DNA of 64,000 bases from Camillea tinctor (GCA_022578605.1 MU394076.1:310001-374000), one strand, 5' to 3'; positions 36,696 to 49,458 are shown, numbered from the stretch's first letter. A program made the numbers and translations. Notes: generated by a model not told the origin, from the sequence alone.

Positions 36696-37628
36696 AGGCG
36701 GAAAAAAGTTGATGGAAGGGGCACGTTGTATGAATCCTAGAAATATTGAAGTTTATCGGAGTGCTTGAGGTCGGCGAATGACGGCACTTGGAGCACATAG
36801 GTACACATATGGGGGGTTAAGTTACGTTATCATCAGCGGTCAGTCGTTATGGTGATCTAGTTAGATAGATCATTAAAAACGGCGTAGCAGATATATATCA
36901 CATCACAAGAAGATAGGATAAATATTCAATCCCTGGTCTTTGGAAAGAAAAAAAAAGGAAATATTGGACAAAATATCTTGACTGCATAATCCCGTACGAA
37001 AAGCACATACATTGTAATACCAGAAAAACACCACGAACAACAACAGAACGCCAATGCCATGCTACTACTGCTGTGGGTATTCGTAAATCCGAGCACGCTG
37101 CCATAACCCAACATCCATCTTGCACCCGCTCTGACAGTAGCTGATAGTTTCTCGATAGTACGATTGACCCTAATAACCGCGATCAAGCGGATCTTTTCAA
37201 ATCGAAATGTTTTGAAGCCAGTTCTTTCTCTCCCCCATTGTTATTCTCCCACCAACCAGACCTACCACCGCCTCTTGTCGTATACTTATTCCATCAGGCT
37301 AGTCGGTTGGCTGGCTGATTGTTTCGGATATCCAAGCAGTTGAAAACCCTCTAATTTTTGCAACTGCTCCTCTTTTTCTCCCTTTCCTCATTTTCTCTCT
37401 AGCTCTTCTAGATTTTGTTTTTTCTCCTCGAAGACTTTTTATTCCACTCCTGCCTTCTCCTCTCCTTAGTTTAGCAATAAGAGAGGAGAATCCCAAACAA
37501 GTCGGTTTCCTTTCTGTTCGTTTTCGCGTGTATGTGTATGTGTATGTGTCTGTGTGCTTTTGTGCCTCGGGGTGATCGGCGATCGTGACGGCGTTGGAGT
37601 TTGGGAGTGGTTGTAATTCCCCTCCCTT
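36696..37628. other. Convergent intergenic region
   Basis: About 930 bp between the 3' ends of the ArfGAP and Sft1 genes. AT- and pyrimidine-rich, including a TGTGTATG-type tract at about 37525-37560. No coding signal. Confidence 0.55.
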
Positions 37629-38011
37629 TTAGAAGAACAGCTTGGCGAGGTAGTACAGCACGAGGAAAGCGCCGACGACGATGGCCGAGAGCTTGAGCAC
37701 GGCGACTTTGTTCCCGGCGGCGGCCATGCGGCCCAGGCGCCCGGCGGACCCCTTGAGCTGCTGCGACATGGAGGAGAAAGTGTCGGACTATGTAGAGACA
37801 GAAGTTGGGGGATTAGTTTGGAGTCTGATTATGATGGGGATGGGGTTTGGGAGAGGAGAGAGAAGGAAGGCCGTACCGTGTGGTCGATTACGTCCTGCGC
37901 CCTCGCGTTGTCGTAGATATCAACTGTTACCCCGCGGAGGGACGACACCTTTGCTGAGAGTTCCTCCAGTCGCGCATTGTTCTGGCGCTCGCGTTCGTAG
38001 GCTTCCGACAT
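37629..38011 (-). CDS. SFT1: Golgi SNARE Sft1/Bet1-like
   Basis: Two exons, 38011-37877 and 37787-37629 (89-bp intron, phase 0), 97 aa, the size of yeast Sft1. A Qc-SNARE helix runs from NNARLEELSAKVSSLRGVTV through IYDNARAQDVIDHTVSDTF, followed by SSMSQQLKGSAGRLGRM and a single C-terminal membrane anchor (LSAIVVGAFLVLYYLAKLFF). It should act in intra-Golgi retrograde vesicle fusion. The C-terminal half lies in a frame too short for simple ORF calling and is found only by splicing. A TGA/GAT trinucleotide run (38015-38033) sits directly upstream of the start codon. Bet1 is the alternative name, but length and sequence favour Sft1. Confidence 0.88.
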
Positions 38012-39403
38012 GGTTGATGATGATGATGATGATGGTGGTGAGGAGGAGGGGGGGGAGTAAGATGGAGGAAGTCGTTCAATCCGAGGGTACAAGCGTTGTT
38101 ACGGTTATTGGGAGGAGGAAAGGATGTTCAGGGGGTTCGCTGTAACTTAAGAGAGTCCAAATAGGTAAGTAGTCTTTTTCTCTAGTTTATCGGAAGGCGG
38201 ATGGAAGTATGTATGGTATGATAATGTACTATGGTATTGTCTTTTTTGTCGAGGGGTGATGGTTGGATTGTCCACTATTCCAACGATTTGTATGGATGAG
38301 CGGCGTCGCAAGAATAGTACCTAGTGTAGCCAGGGGGTCCCACAAGTTTAACCCCAGGGTTTCCCTCGTGTTAACAGGTTGGTCAGTTGTAAGTTACAGG
38401 TTTACATCTAGTTCCCTCGACAGGATCCTTGGAAATGTAAATGTGCCGAGATTATCGTATACTTTGTCATGTATTGTAGATAATGTATGTGGTGGTTTAG
38501 GTAATGTCGTTTGTCTAACAACCTTGTAATATATTACACTGGGCATTCATTGGAAGGATAAAGGAGGCGAGGCTAGGTGCTTCTGATGACGCAGGCTAAT
38601 GTGGCTAATGGTGGTTTACCTTTTGCCTTACCTAACGCCACACCAAATGCAGGTGTATTGTACTCCGTACCAGTGTACCTTCAATGTTTGTATCTAGGTA
38701 CATAGAGTTGGCTAGCACATCCCTGCCATCATTGCCCCCACTTATGCATCTTGGCGGTTGATTGTCAACTGTGACTTCATCAACATCAGCTGCAAAAGCC
38801 TTTCATCCCATCAGCTCGTCTAGGATCACTTGTCAATCAGCTTCCAACGCAGCCACGGGATCAAGTAGTTAGTGGAGTTTTTTTCTTTCTTTCTTTCGGC
38901 TCCCTGCGGTTCGCTGTTTATCATTGTGGCAGAGCTCTTGACCTTTTACAACGCTGACGACGCAGCCTGTCATTAGTACTACACTACATGACTTTTGTTC
39001 ATCCAATATTTATAATTGAGTTTCCCTTACACCAACTAACATCAATAATTGTATTCGTTTATTTTTTTATGTCATGTTCTTTTTGCATTCATACTATTCT
39101 TGAGTTTCCTATCCCTGGTAACCTATCTATCTAAATACCTACCTAATTTAGTGATATTCTCTTTTTCCCCATTATTTCAAATCCCACTTGGCGATAAACT
39201 TATGATCCCCGCAATCCCGAACTTGCTGCCTTGCTCATCATAACCAGCCTACCTGAACCTGAACCTGAACCTGACCTAAAAAAAAACTAAACTCCGAAGC
39301 TCCCGTCCAATATAAACATATACCATCCTCACTATATTTCCGCTTTACCACTCATCTTCCTACCTACGTTGCGCATTCGAAAGTCGAGTCGAGCTTCTTC
39401 AAG
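38012..39403. promoter_or_regulatory. Divergent intergenic region, SFT1 / YSC84
   Basis: About 1.4 kb holding both promoters. It contains the trinucleotide run at 38015-38033 and four CCTGAA units at 39252-39274, about 130 bp before the YSC84 start. The short frames have no protein character. Confidence 0.55.
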
Positions 39404-40923
39404 ATGGGTATCAACAACCCTCTTCCGTCGTCTATGGCGTGTAAGTACACACACCCCACCTCAACTCACCTTCAGCTTCACCTCACCTCGGCAACTCGGG
39501 TGTAAACCCGCAACTTTCCCAGCCTCTCGTCCGAACCCAGATGCTAACATCAGACTCTCTCCCCGTCAGCGGAATGCAAAAAGTGTGGCAAGATCTTGAC
39601 TTCATTCATCGACCCGCGACAAGCCTTTGGTCCCGAAAAGGTTATCCCACCTGATATTCTTGCCAATGCCAAGGTGAGTGACACGGACACCCCGCTATGC
39701 GCTTTGCGCTTTGCGCTATTCACTGTCCGGATGCTACCACATACTCGTGGCTAACTCAAGAATTTAACATCTAGGGTTTGGCAATCCTTACCGTTATCAA
39801 GGCTGGTTTTCTCGGTTCTGCCCGTTTCGGTTCTGGCTTAGTCGTCGCCCGCCTACCTGATGGATCATGGTCCGCGCCATCCGCCATTATGACCGCTGGT
39901 GGCGGTTTTGGTGGACAGATCGGTTTCGAGCTTACCGACTTTGTTTTCATCTTAAACGATTCGCACGCCGTCAAAACCTTCTCGCAGCAGGGTTCCATCA
40001 CACTTGGCGGCAACGTGTCCATAGCCGCTGGTCCCGTTGGCCGTAATGCCGAAGCTGCGGGCGCCGCCTCCCTGAAGAGTGTTGCCGGTATCTTCAGCTA
40101 TAGCAAAACCAAGGGTCTGTTCGCCGGTGTGTCGCTCGAAGGATCAGCAATTGTCGAACGACGAGACGCGAACGAAAAGCTATACGGTCAGCGCCTGACC
40201 GCCGCACAGCTCCTCAACGGTGCAGTAAGGCCGCCGCCACAGGCTGACCCCCTGATCAGCGTCCTTAATTCGAGAATCTTCGCCGGCGTACGCCAGGGTA
40301 CCGTTAACGACAACAGCATGTACAATGATGTGCCCGTGTATGATGAGCGCCACGACGATGTGGTGTGGAATGGCCAGCGCGGAAGCGCTTACGGCGAGCC
40401 CACCGTCCAGAACGATTACTATGCGCCGCCCAAGCGCGCGACCACTTGGCAGGATGACGTATACGACCGACCTGTCGGTAACGGCAACGGCAACGGCAAT
40501 GCAGGTGTTAGCAGGTCGAATACGGTCTCAGGGTTCCGCGACCAGTCGTCGCCGGCAGCGGGAGGGTTCCCCGAGGAGAAGAGGTCGGGCCCTGGCAGAC
40601 CGGCGGCACCTAAGCCCAACTTCGCCAGCAAACAGGCGCTCATGAAGAAGAATGAAGCTGTGGCGTTGTTCACGTTCGAGGCGGACCAAGCAGGAGACCT
40701 GGCTTTCAAGAAGGGTGATATTATCACGGTACTGAAAAAGACGGACAGCGATAACGACTGGTGGTGAGTTTTATTCCCCTTCCTTGATCTTACCTCCCTA
40801 GTACGGGAGGTATTATGCTTACTAAATCTCATGGAAACTTGCTAATACTCGTGATAAAGGACGGGGATGATCGGCTCGAGGCATGGGATATTTCCCAGCA
40901 ACTACGTCAAGATGAAGGAATAA
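39404..40923 (+). CDS. SYLF-SH3 actin/endocytosis protein (Ysc84/Lsb3)
   Basis: Four exons: 39404-39440, 39570-39673, 39775-40763 and 40860-40923, about 397 aa, all in frame. The N-terminal SYLF domain is complete (MGINNPLPSSMASECKKCGK, KGLAILTVIKAGFLGSARFG, TAGGGFGGQIGFELTDFVF), a lipid- and actin-binding module. A disordered linker with an NGNGNGN run follows. The C-terminal SH3 domain reads AVALFTFEADQAGDLAFKKG, with its conserved WW split by the last intron and ending GIFPSNYVKMKE. Yeast Ysc84/Lsb3 bind Las17 at cortical actin patches during endocytosis. The start is supported by the short first exon with GTAAGT donor. Confidence 0.94.
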
Positions 40924-41942
40924 GGATTAGGTCTACAGAGTTTGTTAAATCAACGGCACAGCGGTATAATATGAAGCAACGCGAATCGAGTAGGGGCGAT
41001 GTGACTATGGGTATTTGGTCGGCTGACTACGACGCGATGCAACTAGGAAAAGACGGACTAGGTGGAGAAATGACGGAGCATACCAAAGAGCAAGCGAGAG
41101 AATGACTCTTTCAAATGGATTCTTATCATTGTATTTTTTGAGGAGGTTTACCCTTTTTTGTTATACGGCGATACCTGGTTATTGGGATGGTGGGCTTTTT
41201 TTATTTTTCCAACGTCTTCCTTTTTTTTTCTCCCCTGGGTATATCTAGAATTATCATCATTCCCGTTGTCATATGCTTTATCTAGGGATTATCAACGTCT
41301 TGAATTGTGAAAATAGAACAGTCCCAGTGGTTTATATGAATGAATCGGATGTATATAAATATAAGAATGCAGGATTTTAAAGGGATTTCGTGGTTGAGGA
41401 GTGGATGCGACTACGCATTCATTTTATTTAAAGGCAAATAGGGGGAAAACATTATTCATCGGCGATTAGCATAACTCTTATATAGGTATTTTTCAATCGT
41501 TTATTCGATTCAACATATACAAATATAGCTATCTACCTAAGCCGCCGCACCCTATATTACCCTAGAAGGTCTTACCTATTGCTTTGCCCCCCCCCCCCCT
41601 TTAAATGCACATACACCATAAACCCCGACATTACAACTTTTTCGAGAGCGCTTCTCTAGAAATGTGGTTCTTTCAGCTAATATTGAATCTTTTTTCTTCT
41701 TATTTTTGATAATGACCGTCTTTTCCGTTCTTATTTGTAGGGGGCTCGCAATCTAAAGATCAATGATGACATTATGATAGAAGAGAAGAGAGTAGAGAGG
41801 GTATAAGGAAACCCTCATCATAGAAACATCCCTCAAAGAATTAAAACAAAACGCCATCCAAAATTCTATATTTTTTCCTTCAAAAAATAAACCTTGAGAC
41901 TTGTTATGGGGTTGATGATCCTGGCCACAGGCAGGATCTAAG
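40924..41942. other. Convergent intergenic region with C-run
   Basis: About 1 kb of 3' flanks. It includes a run of 13 C at 41587-41599 and poly-T tracts. No supported gene. Confidence 0.55.
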
Positions 41943-42980
41943 TCAATCGAAATCCTTCGGGAACCACACAATAGTATTGCAATCTGTGTCCTCATGAAAC
42001 CACTGCTGCTTCTCCTGGCTCCAAGTCCAGTATGTGTCAACGGAATCATCCTCGAGTAATTCAGCGTCATCCTTGAATTGCGCGTTGGCTTCAAGAAAGA
42101 GCTCCTTGCATTCAGGGGACACGGCGTCTAGATTTGCCTGGTATTCCGATACCGGGTTTAGTAATGGCCAACGCGATCTATGGTCCCCAATACCAATCGA
42201 AATAGTCTCTACCTCTCCTATTTCGTCAGCTTCTTGACCAGCAACATCATCTAGTTGCCCGCTTATGTCGATCGGGGTGATCCCGCAAAGAGGTTGCGAG
42301 GCTTGGATCTCATCCACAGAGAAAAAACTGGTGACCGTGTTTCCACTGTCGACCGGTGCTCGCTCATCCGAATCTTTAGAACGCGAGCTCCGCGAAGAAG
42401 TATCTGATGTTGCGGCTTGCTGCTGACCAGTGTTGGGGTCTATACCCGGCGGTATCCCCAGCAGCGTGTAATAAGTACATAACGAACTTCGTCGCGTTGC
42501 GGTGATTTCACTCCAGCGTTTATCTTCAAGAAGCTTAGACTGTACAATATCCGGTTCCTTCTGGCACATCTCGACGTTAGACCAGGAGCCTGGTCCTCCG
42601 GGAGCATATGCCTGATGTTTCAGGGTATTCTCGGAATCCTGATTCATCGATACGGAGAGAGGTAGTGAAAATCGCATTGAAATGGATTGGACATCAGAGC
42701 TTCTGGAGATAGAAAGCCTATGACAGGTTATCTGTATAGGGATACTATAGGCTAGTTTAGACGGAAGAGACCGGGAGATGCGGGCCCAATGACTAAAGCA
42801 TCTCTCAAGTTCGAGTTCAGAAATTCGTCTGCATAAAGAATAGGAGTACAGAGAGATCAGGTGTCCAGTATCCCGTGAAGCTGAGGTTATGATGGCTTTT
42901 AGGTGGTAGCGGTATATCTGTATGTAGTCAAAGCCGTTGTTCAAAATCTGTTGAGTATCAAACGCAAGACATTGTCCCAT
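41943..42980 (-). CDS. Hypothetical protein, uninterrupted 345-codon frame
   Basis: The frame is open for 345 codons. The first about 100 residues look unlike the rest (few acidic residues, no repeats), and a more likely start is MNQDSENTLKHQ at 42647, giving about 234 aa. The C-terminal part is acidic with a WW-like aromatic pattern (DTYWTWSQEKQQWFHEDTD) ending IVWFPKDFD. No family is recognised. No intron is needed. It is divergent from the next gene on the right. Real coding is likely from length, composition and the conserved-looking C-terminus; function unknown. Confidence 0.55.
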   Translation of the reverse strand: MGQCLAFDTQQILNNGFDYIQIYRYHLKAIITSASRDTGHLISLYSYSLCRRISELELERCFSHWARISRSLPSKLAYSIPIQITCHRLSISRSSDVQSISMRFSLPLSVSMNQDSENTLKHQAYAPGGPGSWSNVEMCQKEPDIVQSKLLEDKRWSEITATRRSSLCTYYTLLGIPPGIDPNTGQQQAATSDTSSRSSRSKDSDERAPVDSGNTVTSFFSVDEIQASQPLCGITPIDISGQLDDVAGQEADEIGEVETISIGIGDHRSRWPLLNPVSEYQANLDAVSPECKELFLEANAQFKDDAELLEDDSVDTYWTWSQEKQQWFHEDTDCNTIVWFPKDFD

Positions 42981-44838
42981 GTCTCATTTGTGATGATCGA
43001 GTTTAGAAGGCAACTAGCGAGTGAAAAGTGCAGCTGGGCATAATAAGCGTCAAAGAGAAGTCGACATATGGGTAAATATGATGGGCTAAGCTTCGTAAAA
43101 CTAGAGACTATTTTTATAACAAGGAAGTGACGTGATGGCAGAAATGACACCTTTTATAAGCTACGAAGAGACACAAGGTATACTTATCTTTAGGAGCCGG
43201 CGGGTTGAGTGTTCTAGGTTCCCTAGTGCCATTGCCAGGCCAGGAATACCATCTGAGGCCTTCGATGACAACACCGTGGTTTGATATAAAGGGCCATTAT
43301 GGGAATCAATATTGTCTGCAGTTAACCACATCGAGGCCCTGTCTAGCCTGTAGGCTGTACAAGGGCCCCGACGGACACCCACACGTAATGTGACCACGAG
43401 GGTTGAAAAGATATAACAACTCGGGGCTCAACAACGTAAAGTGACCTGACTTCAGTTGGGCTATGGGAATAAGCACCTAACAGCACCAATGGTGTAGCTG
43501 AGACAAGGGCTGGCTGCAGATTCCATGCAGGCTGAGCATGGTGGAATTGTGTCGATCTTTGGAAATCCTTAACATACCAATCTTGGGATTTCCCATCTTC
43601 AAGGGGGTTTTCCTAAGAATTTTTTCCCTAGTTAGTTTTCAGGATTGCAACGAGGCTTTTATATAAGAAAGCTGAGTACTAGTTGGAATCAAAGGGCTAT
43701 TCTATTTTACGTACAGCAGGATTTCCATTTGTAAGCAGTTGATAAAGCCTCACACCACTTGCACCACTTCAGCTCGTGTCTCCTGCATTTCAGCTTGGGA
43801 CTTATAATGCTGGTAGCTCGGTGAAGCTCAATCGAGACTTGATAAATACTAGAAACGGACCGTTCTTTCTAGCTCAAGTTCCTAATCCCTTCCTATATCA
43901 TGGCAACGAAACAGAAAATTCGGGTCATCGTGGTTTTGCCCGATATTAAGCTGCCCAGATGCACAATCCTAAATCACCTTTCTTCCCTTTTTTCTTTCTT
44001 TCACTATAGTATTGTAGATAGAAAAGCCAAGGAGCACAGAGGTCCGAACAGCTAGCCATTTACCTTGCCGTAGCCTGCTCAGTAGTCACGAGCTGGCATC
44101 TTGGGCTAATATACAGCCTTAGAGGTATAATTCCACGGGGGTTCCATGCCATTTTTGTGCAGTTTGCTTTATTATCTCGGTGTATCTGTAGGAAACCGGT
44201 GATGTATTTCTCTCTCTCTCATTCGACAACGAAGAAAACCGTTGATACATAGCACCTCCGTACTTCGGACTCTGTTCTTGGAGCTGGGCACGATATACCT
44301 AGAGCAGCACGTAATACATTTATTTAACTTGTCTGAGTTCTTTGGAAGGATTATATTCTATAAGACTATCAGGTACCTATTCGGGCAGAATTGAAACACA
44401 AAACGTTGTTACACTATGTTCAAAGCCACCACCTAACCAGTTCACACAGAAGAACATGGATAGATGAATGCTTAGGCACTCGTCAAAAGCTTGGTGCCTA
44501 TCGGTTCTGATTTTTTTCTCTTATATTATAAAAAATTTCCCCCATTTACTATTTAGGCTCTCACGAAACCACGGCGTTGCTTTATATATGGTAATGAACC
44601 AAGCAAAGACTTCATACTACCTAGCCTCTCACACATTTTCTAGAGGGTATACCCAATGACACCTTGTCCAACCTCCCACACTATTTGCAATGCATAGAAG
44701 AAGGTACTTTGGTCGTAAAAGACCGATCTCTATTGGTTCCAACAGCAAACGTACAGGTAGGATTCATATTGTTCGGTCTTACAATCCTTTGCTCCCAATT
44801 GGCTGACCGGAGTTCTCAAAGACATAAATGCTACCAAT
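42981..44838. promoter_or_regulatory. Divergent intergenic region between two orphan genes
   Basis: About 1.9 kb. Several short frames exist on both strands but none has a recognisable motif or splice partner. No repeats of note. Confidence 0.5.
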
Positions 44839-46274
44839 ATGAAAATACCATCGCCTGCCTCGAGTTACATGAGAACTCCTGCACCGACACCCCTTATTGT
44901 ATCGGAACAAAATCATTCACCATCTCGGCAGTCTACTAGGCGTCAAAGATCAGGGGGAAGCCTAGGAGTCCCAGGGCCCTATTCCAACCCATCTAGATAC
45001 CGTAGTGTCCTCGGCATGTCTATTGATCAATTATCAGACGGAGCTTTCAGTCCCAGCACGCCATCAACATCATCTATACGAACCGCTCGAAGTTATGCAG
45101 ACTCTAGTTTGACACCAACTTCGAGTGCCGTGACTGGTTACTCACCAGTACTTGACCAACATCATCCTAGGGCTGCACAGAATGTCAGCTTTTCTCCAGG
45201 TCCAAGCTTGGTTCCACCACCAACGCCTACATCCAGTAACCAGTTACTGAACCACGGGGTGTTCTTTTCACCAGGGCATATGGATATTTCAGCACAGAGC
45301 ATGTTACGACCTCCAGACATGTGTCATGTGGTCGTTGTGGGATCTGGAATAACATTAAAGGCCGAGAACGACATGAGCGTCCCTAATTGTTTTGTATTTT
45401 CGAATCACGTCAATCGATACGGGTTCCCGAGGTACTCGTGCCCACCAGGTGGGAGGCTTGCCTATATGACAACAAAGGGATATATTCACAACCCCGTAAA
45501 CTGTGTGATACTCAAATTGGAATACAAGGATATCATTGTAGAGACTTCGTTTGCCATTGTCAATGGGGATGGACCACCCGGAGGTCCCGAGATCTATCTC
45601 GGGTGGGATTTTTGGACCAAATTCTATAGCATCTCCAGTTCACTTCCAGAAATTTCTGGGGCGGATGACCATTCGGGAACTAACCCTCACTTACAAAATG
45701 CTGCCACCCTTCCTTGGACCTCAGGAAATTCAGAAATTTGGCCACCACCAGGTTTGTGTGATCTATCAACGTTGATATAGAATATTTTCAAGTAACAATA
45801 GAACAGTTTATGCGACAGACATCCAAATGAATGGATCCATCACTCCAATGGGTGGATTCCAAGCTATATCAACTGTGCCAAATTACGATTGTGGCATAAA
45901 TGACAATGTTGGAGTGGGACCGAACGGCGTAGAATCTGCAGAGAGCGAGACTTCGGTCGGCTACCCACCCTTTGGAGGTTCTAATTCGAACCTCCAAAGC
46001 TCTTACGTTAGTTTATATGGTGAGGCTCTCTACCATACCAGATATTTAGGGAAATTATTAACAGAGATCTCCAATAACACTAGATCACGAAAGTCACTCC
46101 ACCTCCTTCCCAGGGACGATCCCAAGACAGTATGGCTATACATCATCACCGGCAAGCACAATCTCCTACGGGTTTGGAACATCGAATATTTCGGGATATG
46201 ATATCGGCCAAAGCGGAATGCAGAACTCCAACTGGGATACGAACGTCGGATCAGGGACTGAATCATGCAGCTAA
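44839..46274 (+). CDS. Orphan protein with retropepsin-like region
   Basis: Three exons: 44839-45751, 45807-46006 and 46131-46274, about 418 aa. The introns (55 bp and 124 bp) keep frame, and the last exon ends SGTESCS. The N-terminal 150 residues are S/P/T-rich and disordered. Residues about 155-270 hold HVVVVGSGITLKAENDMSV, then a segment ending EIYLGWDFWTKF. The spacing resembles a retropepsin-like fold (strand, DTG loop, flap, LGxDF), but the DTG is replaced by DMS, so protease activity is unlikely. The C-terminus is G/N/S/Y-rich. The start is uncertain: an upstream exon cannot be excluded. Family assignment is inference from pattern only. Confidence 0.6.
45970..45999 (+). repeat. Perfect 12-bp inverted repeat in coding exon
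   Basis: Arms CTTTGGAGGTTC (45970-45981) and GAACCTCCAAAG (45988-45999) are exact reverse complements with a 6-base loop. They lie in exon 2 of the orphan gene, 7 bp before its donor site. Confidence 0.9.
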
Positions 46275-47148
46275 CAACACGCGAATGAACCCGACCTTTC
46301 CCATCCGAATGTTCCTTTTAACGATAAAGGAGATGATAATCCAAACGCATCAGAGAGGATACCATGATTTACACCAACGTTTGATTAGCAGAGTCCCGGC
46401 TAGGAGACTTTGGAATGCGTTCTAATCACAATACCAACAGAGAAACTCGGCCATACTAACTAATGGCAACATCCCTTGATTTACGTTTTCCATATATTTT
46501 ACCTTCAATTGCATACTACCCGAGTACAGGAAAATCAACATGAAAGAAAAAAACTAGATACGGAGCGACAACTTGTATACTTAAAGTTGGTATGTCATAG
46601 AGATGCTTGCACACGCTATGTTGGGTAGCTTGGAGGCAGGCTTAGATGAATAGACACTCGCTATACTTTCGGGGTGTGGGAGGTTGCGACTCTTTTGCTA
46701 TAATGTATTTTTATCCATATATTTGTCTAGAGGCCCGATTATTGGCATACGATGATGGTATGAGTATGGATGATTATTCTGTATTTTTCTTCTAAAATTT
46801 GCAATTCAATGTTTAATAAACAACTAGGTCCCTAGTTGACGAACGTCTTGCCATCACTATATTAAATTCCTGTTTATCTGGAGTCTTCTATCATGTCTCA
46901 TGGTTAAAGGGATAAAAGATTAAGGTGGGTATGAAACGAGAACCCCCCTTTTCCCCTTACTAAGTTTACCAATATTCCTAGCGTTGGACTTCCTAAACAA
47001 TTTAATTTACTTACATTAATGTATGCTATTCTATATTGCCGTTATAATTCTCGTAAGGACGTGGTATTCCCAAGGCCCACGCAGTTGACGCAAATTTGAA
47101 ACTAGGAACACTTAAACTGATGATACCTTTTTAAATAATAATACTATC
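46275..47148. other. Intergenic, convergent
   Basis: About 870 bp of AT-rich DNA between two 3' ends. The frame at 46132-46425 is not accepted because the DNA is better read as exon 3 of the preceding gene plus flank. Confidence 0.55.
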
Positions 47149-49121
47149 TTAAGACCGCATAACCTCATACGTCCTCAACGTTTTGATAACATCTGAAGTA
47201 TCATCGAACTGTCCATTGCGGCCCTCTACTTTGCTATGGCTAGATATCTCACCTAGTATCCACGACCGTTTCATCTGCTCTGTCCAAGGGCTGACCGGAT
47301 CCTCCATTTTGCCTAAATCCCTATCTCTACTATCATTTCTCTGGGTAGAAGGTCGTTTCTGCGGGACCATAGTGGTTAAGTTCTCCTCGTCGCTCTGCGT
47401 ATCATTCATCGTGCGGCTGTCGTCCTTATTCGCAGTTGGCAGTCCTGTGAAGAACGAAAGAGAATCCGGTCCCCTGAACCTTTTCTTTTTAAACTTACCG
47501 CCGCTATTTGCCGCCTCTGGCGTTGTACCTCCACCGAACGTGTTCAGGCCGATTGGTTCGGGCTGGTTCGGGTCGCTTCCACCGCCGATAGCTCCATCCT
47601 GCTGTCGTACATAGTTGTCACTACGATATGTCTTGATCCACCGCCCAACCTGCGCGAGCCATAGCGGTCCGCAAACGGAAATCCCGACGCAGACTAGTGT
47701 CAGAGATATCTCGACCTGGGACCATACAATGACGCCGACAGGCACATCGCGGACACCTTGGACTTCGGTAATACGCTTTGCGCCGGCAAGGGCTGCACTA
47801 TTGAAGCAGAAGGGGGTCAGTATAGGAAATATATCTATGTAAAGGAGGCCAAAATGGACAAAACGGTAAGTGAGGCTTACAGTATTCCCAAGCTCATGCT
47901 CCCAGCGATCGTGATTCTTTCACGACGGGGCGCGCTGAGTTTCCATATGAAAGTCCAGGGCAGAACGGCGAAGAAGATATCGACTACTATAGTGCCCACT
48001 ATAGAAGAAGTTCTAATTAGCTATCTCGCCATACTTAGGATAGAGGGATCATATCTTCAAGGAAACGATATGTGGGTACTTACAGGCCAACATTAGAGAA
48101 AGAGGCACCGTATCGAAGCAAGATCCGCCAGGTATCCGCTCATCGTACGAGAAAGCAAGGGGTTTGCAAGCGACCCAGGTGAAAATCGCACCCACTGCAC
48201 GTCATTTTAGTATGAAGATCGAGGAAGAAGAACATCCCATCTTAGAAGCAAATCTCCATTTCTCTTTCTTAGTGTCTTGGTATATATATAATACAACACC
48301 GTTTTCATTACTACCTATCCTAGGAAGGCATCATAGCGGAGGGACAACTTACGGACGGACAAGACACCTATGACCACAACCACGACCCAAACAGCGATCT
48401 TCTGCCACCGGACTACAATCCCATGGGTCAGTAATTGTCCATCTTGAGCAGTTTCTTTGGTCTCGACTTTGTGGCCCAGAAATCATAGGCCGTACTCCGG
48501 GCTATGATAGGCAGCTTTTGCTCCAAGAGAAGGCCCGTAGGTGAATAAGCGCTCCCAAAGATTTACTCACCGAGCACAAGACGCAGAAGAAGTGCTCCCA
48601 CAGACGCCTTTGAGGCTCCTACCGCTAGAACAGAGAACGTCTGCCCGATCATCCGGAAGTAGGTCGCGTCGACGGCGTCGTTGCCTTGGAGGTCGGAACG
48701 TCCGTAGCCATGGAGTACGGCCACCTGTATTACGGCGCAGAAGGCGAGCATGAGGGTCTTAAAAAAAGGCAATATTGTTAGTTTATATATTATTCTTTTC
48801 CCTCCCTTCTCCGCCTTCCTCCTTTATCATTCTTCATCTTTACTCGGACTTTAGAGATGAGGTAACTAATAAGGAAGTAGAGGGAAGATAGGAGGAGGGA
48901 AAGATAGGGGGAGGAGAGAATAGGATAAAAATGCCAAAACATACAAATGACAGCGCGTAGAAATGGTCGTCGATACCGTAGGTCGCTAGACAGAAGATGC
49001 GTGTGTAAGCCCGTACCACCAAGAAGACGAAGACTAGCGCTGCGAGTGACCAGAGAACGGCTACACAGTACGGTCCCTCGCCTCCGATGCTTGCCGTCAT
49101 CTTGTAACCGTGGCACTTCAC
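47149..49121 (-). CDS. Fungal rhodopsin-domain integral membrane protein
   Basis: Six exons: 49121-48945, 48757-48571, 48412-48353, 48194-48084, 47998-47881 and 47797-47149, about 433 aa; all joins are in frame. Hydrophobic segments occur in VAVLWSLAALVFVFLVVRAY, TLMLAFCAVIQVAVL, FSVLAVGASKASVGALLLRL, IAVWVVVVIGVLSV, TIVVDIFFAVLPWTFIWKL and SLTLVCVGISVCGPLWL, and at a seventh less clear position. The order matches the fungal rhodopsin-domain (PTH11-like) superfamily, including the ACKP loop and the DIxxxxLPW segment. The tail of about 140 residues is cytoplasmic-like, polar and Ser/Asp-rich. The start may be the inner MTASIGGEGPY. Role unknown; relatives are proposed sensors or receptors. Confidence 0.88.
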
Positions 49122-49458
49122 ACCTCCTCGTCTCTCAGGGGAAAGAGATATCTAAGTAGGCAGGTTCCCCTAACGATAGGGAAATAAAAAGGGAGTTGGG
49201 AAAAACGGGAGTAAAGGAGTGGCACGAAACTATACTGAAGATGATCGACCCCATATTATTTAGGGGGTAGAAGAAACAAAAGGAGACTGGTCTCCTTCTT
49301 AAGATTCGACGGGATAGCATTTATGGTGTCTGAATTATCCCGGTGAGAAAAAATTGACACGGCTTAATAGTGATGCTCTAGGGAATTCTCGCCCGTAAGG
49401 GCGGCTGATGTGTCATTTTTGGGGGGTTTTTCTTTTTGAGATTTCTACGGCGTAGTCC

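Noticed and set aside
37681..38145. Plus-strand 154-codon frame
   Set aside because: Antisense to SFT1 and its upstream trinucleotide run.
39252..39274. CCTGAA tandem units as a telomere-like or CRISPR-like array
   Set aside because: Only four short units with no spacers; fungal telomere repeat is TTAGGG.
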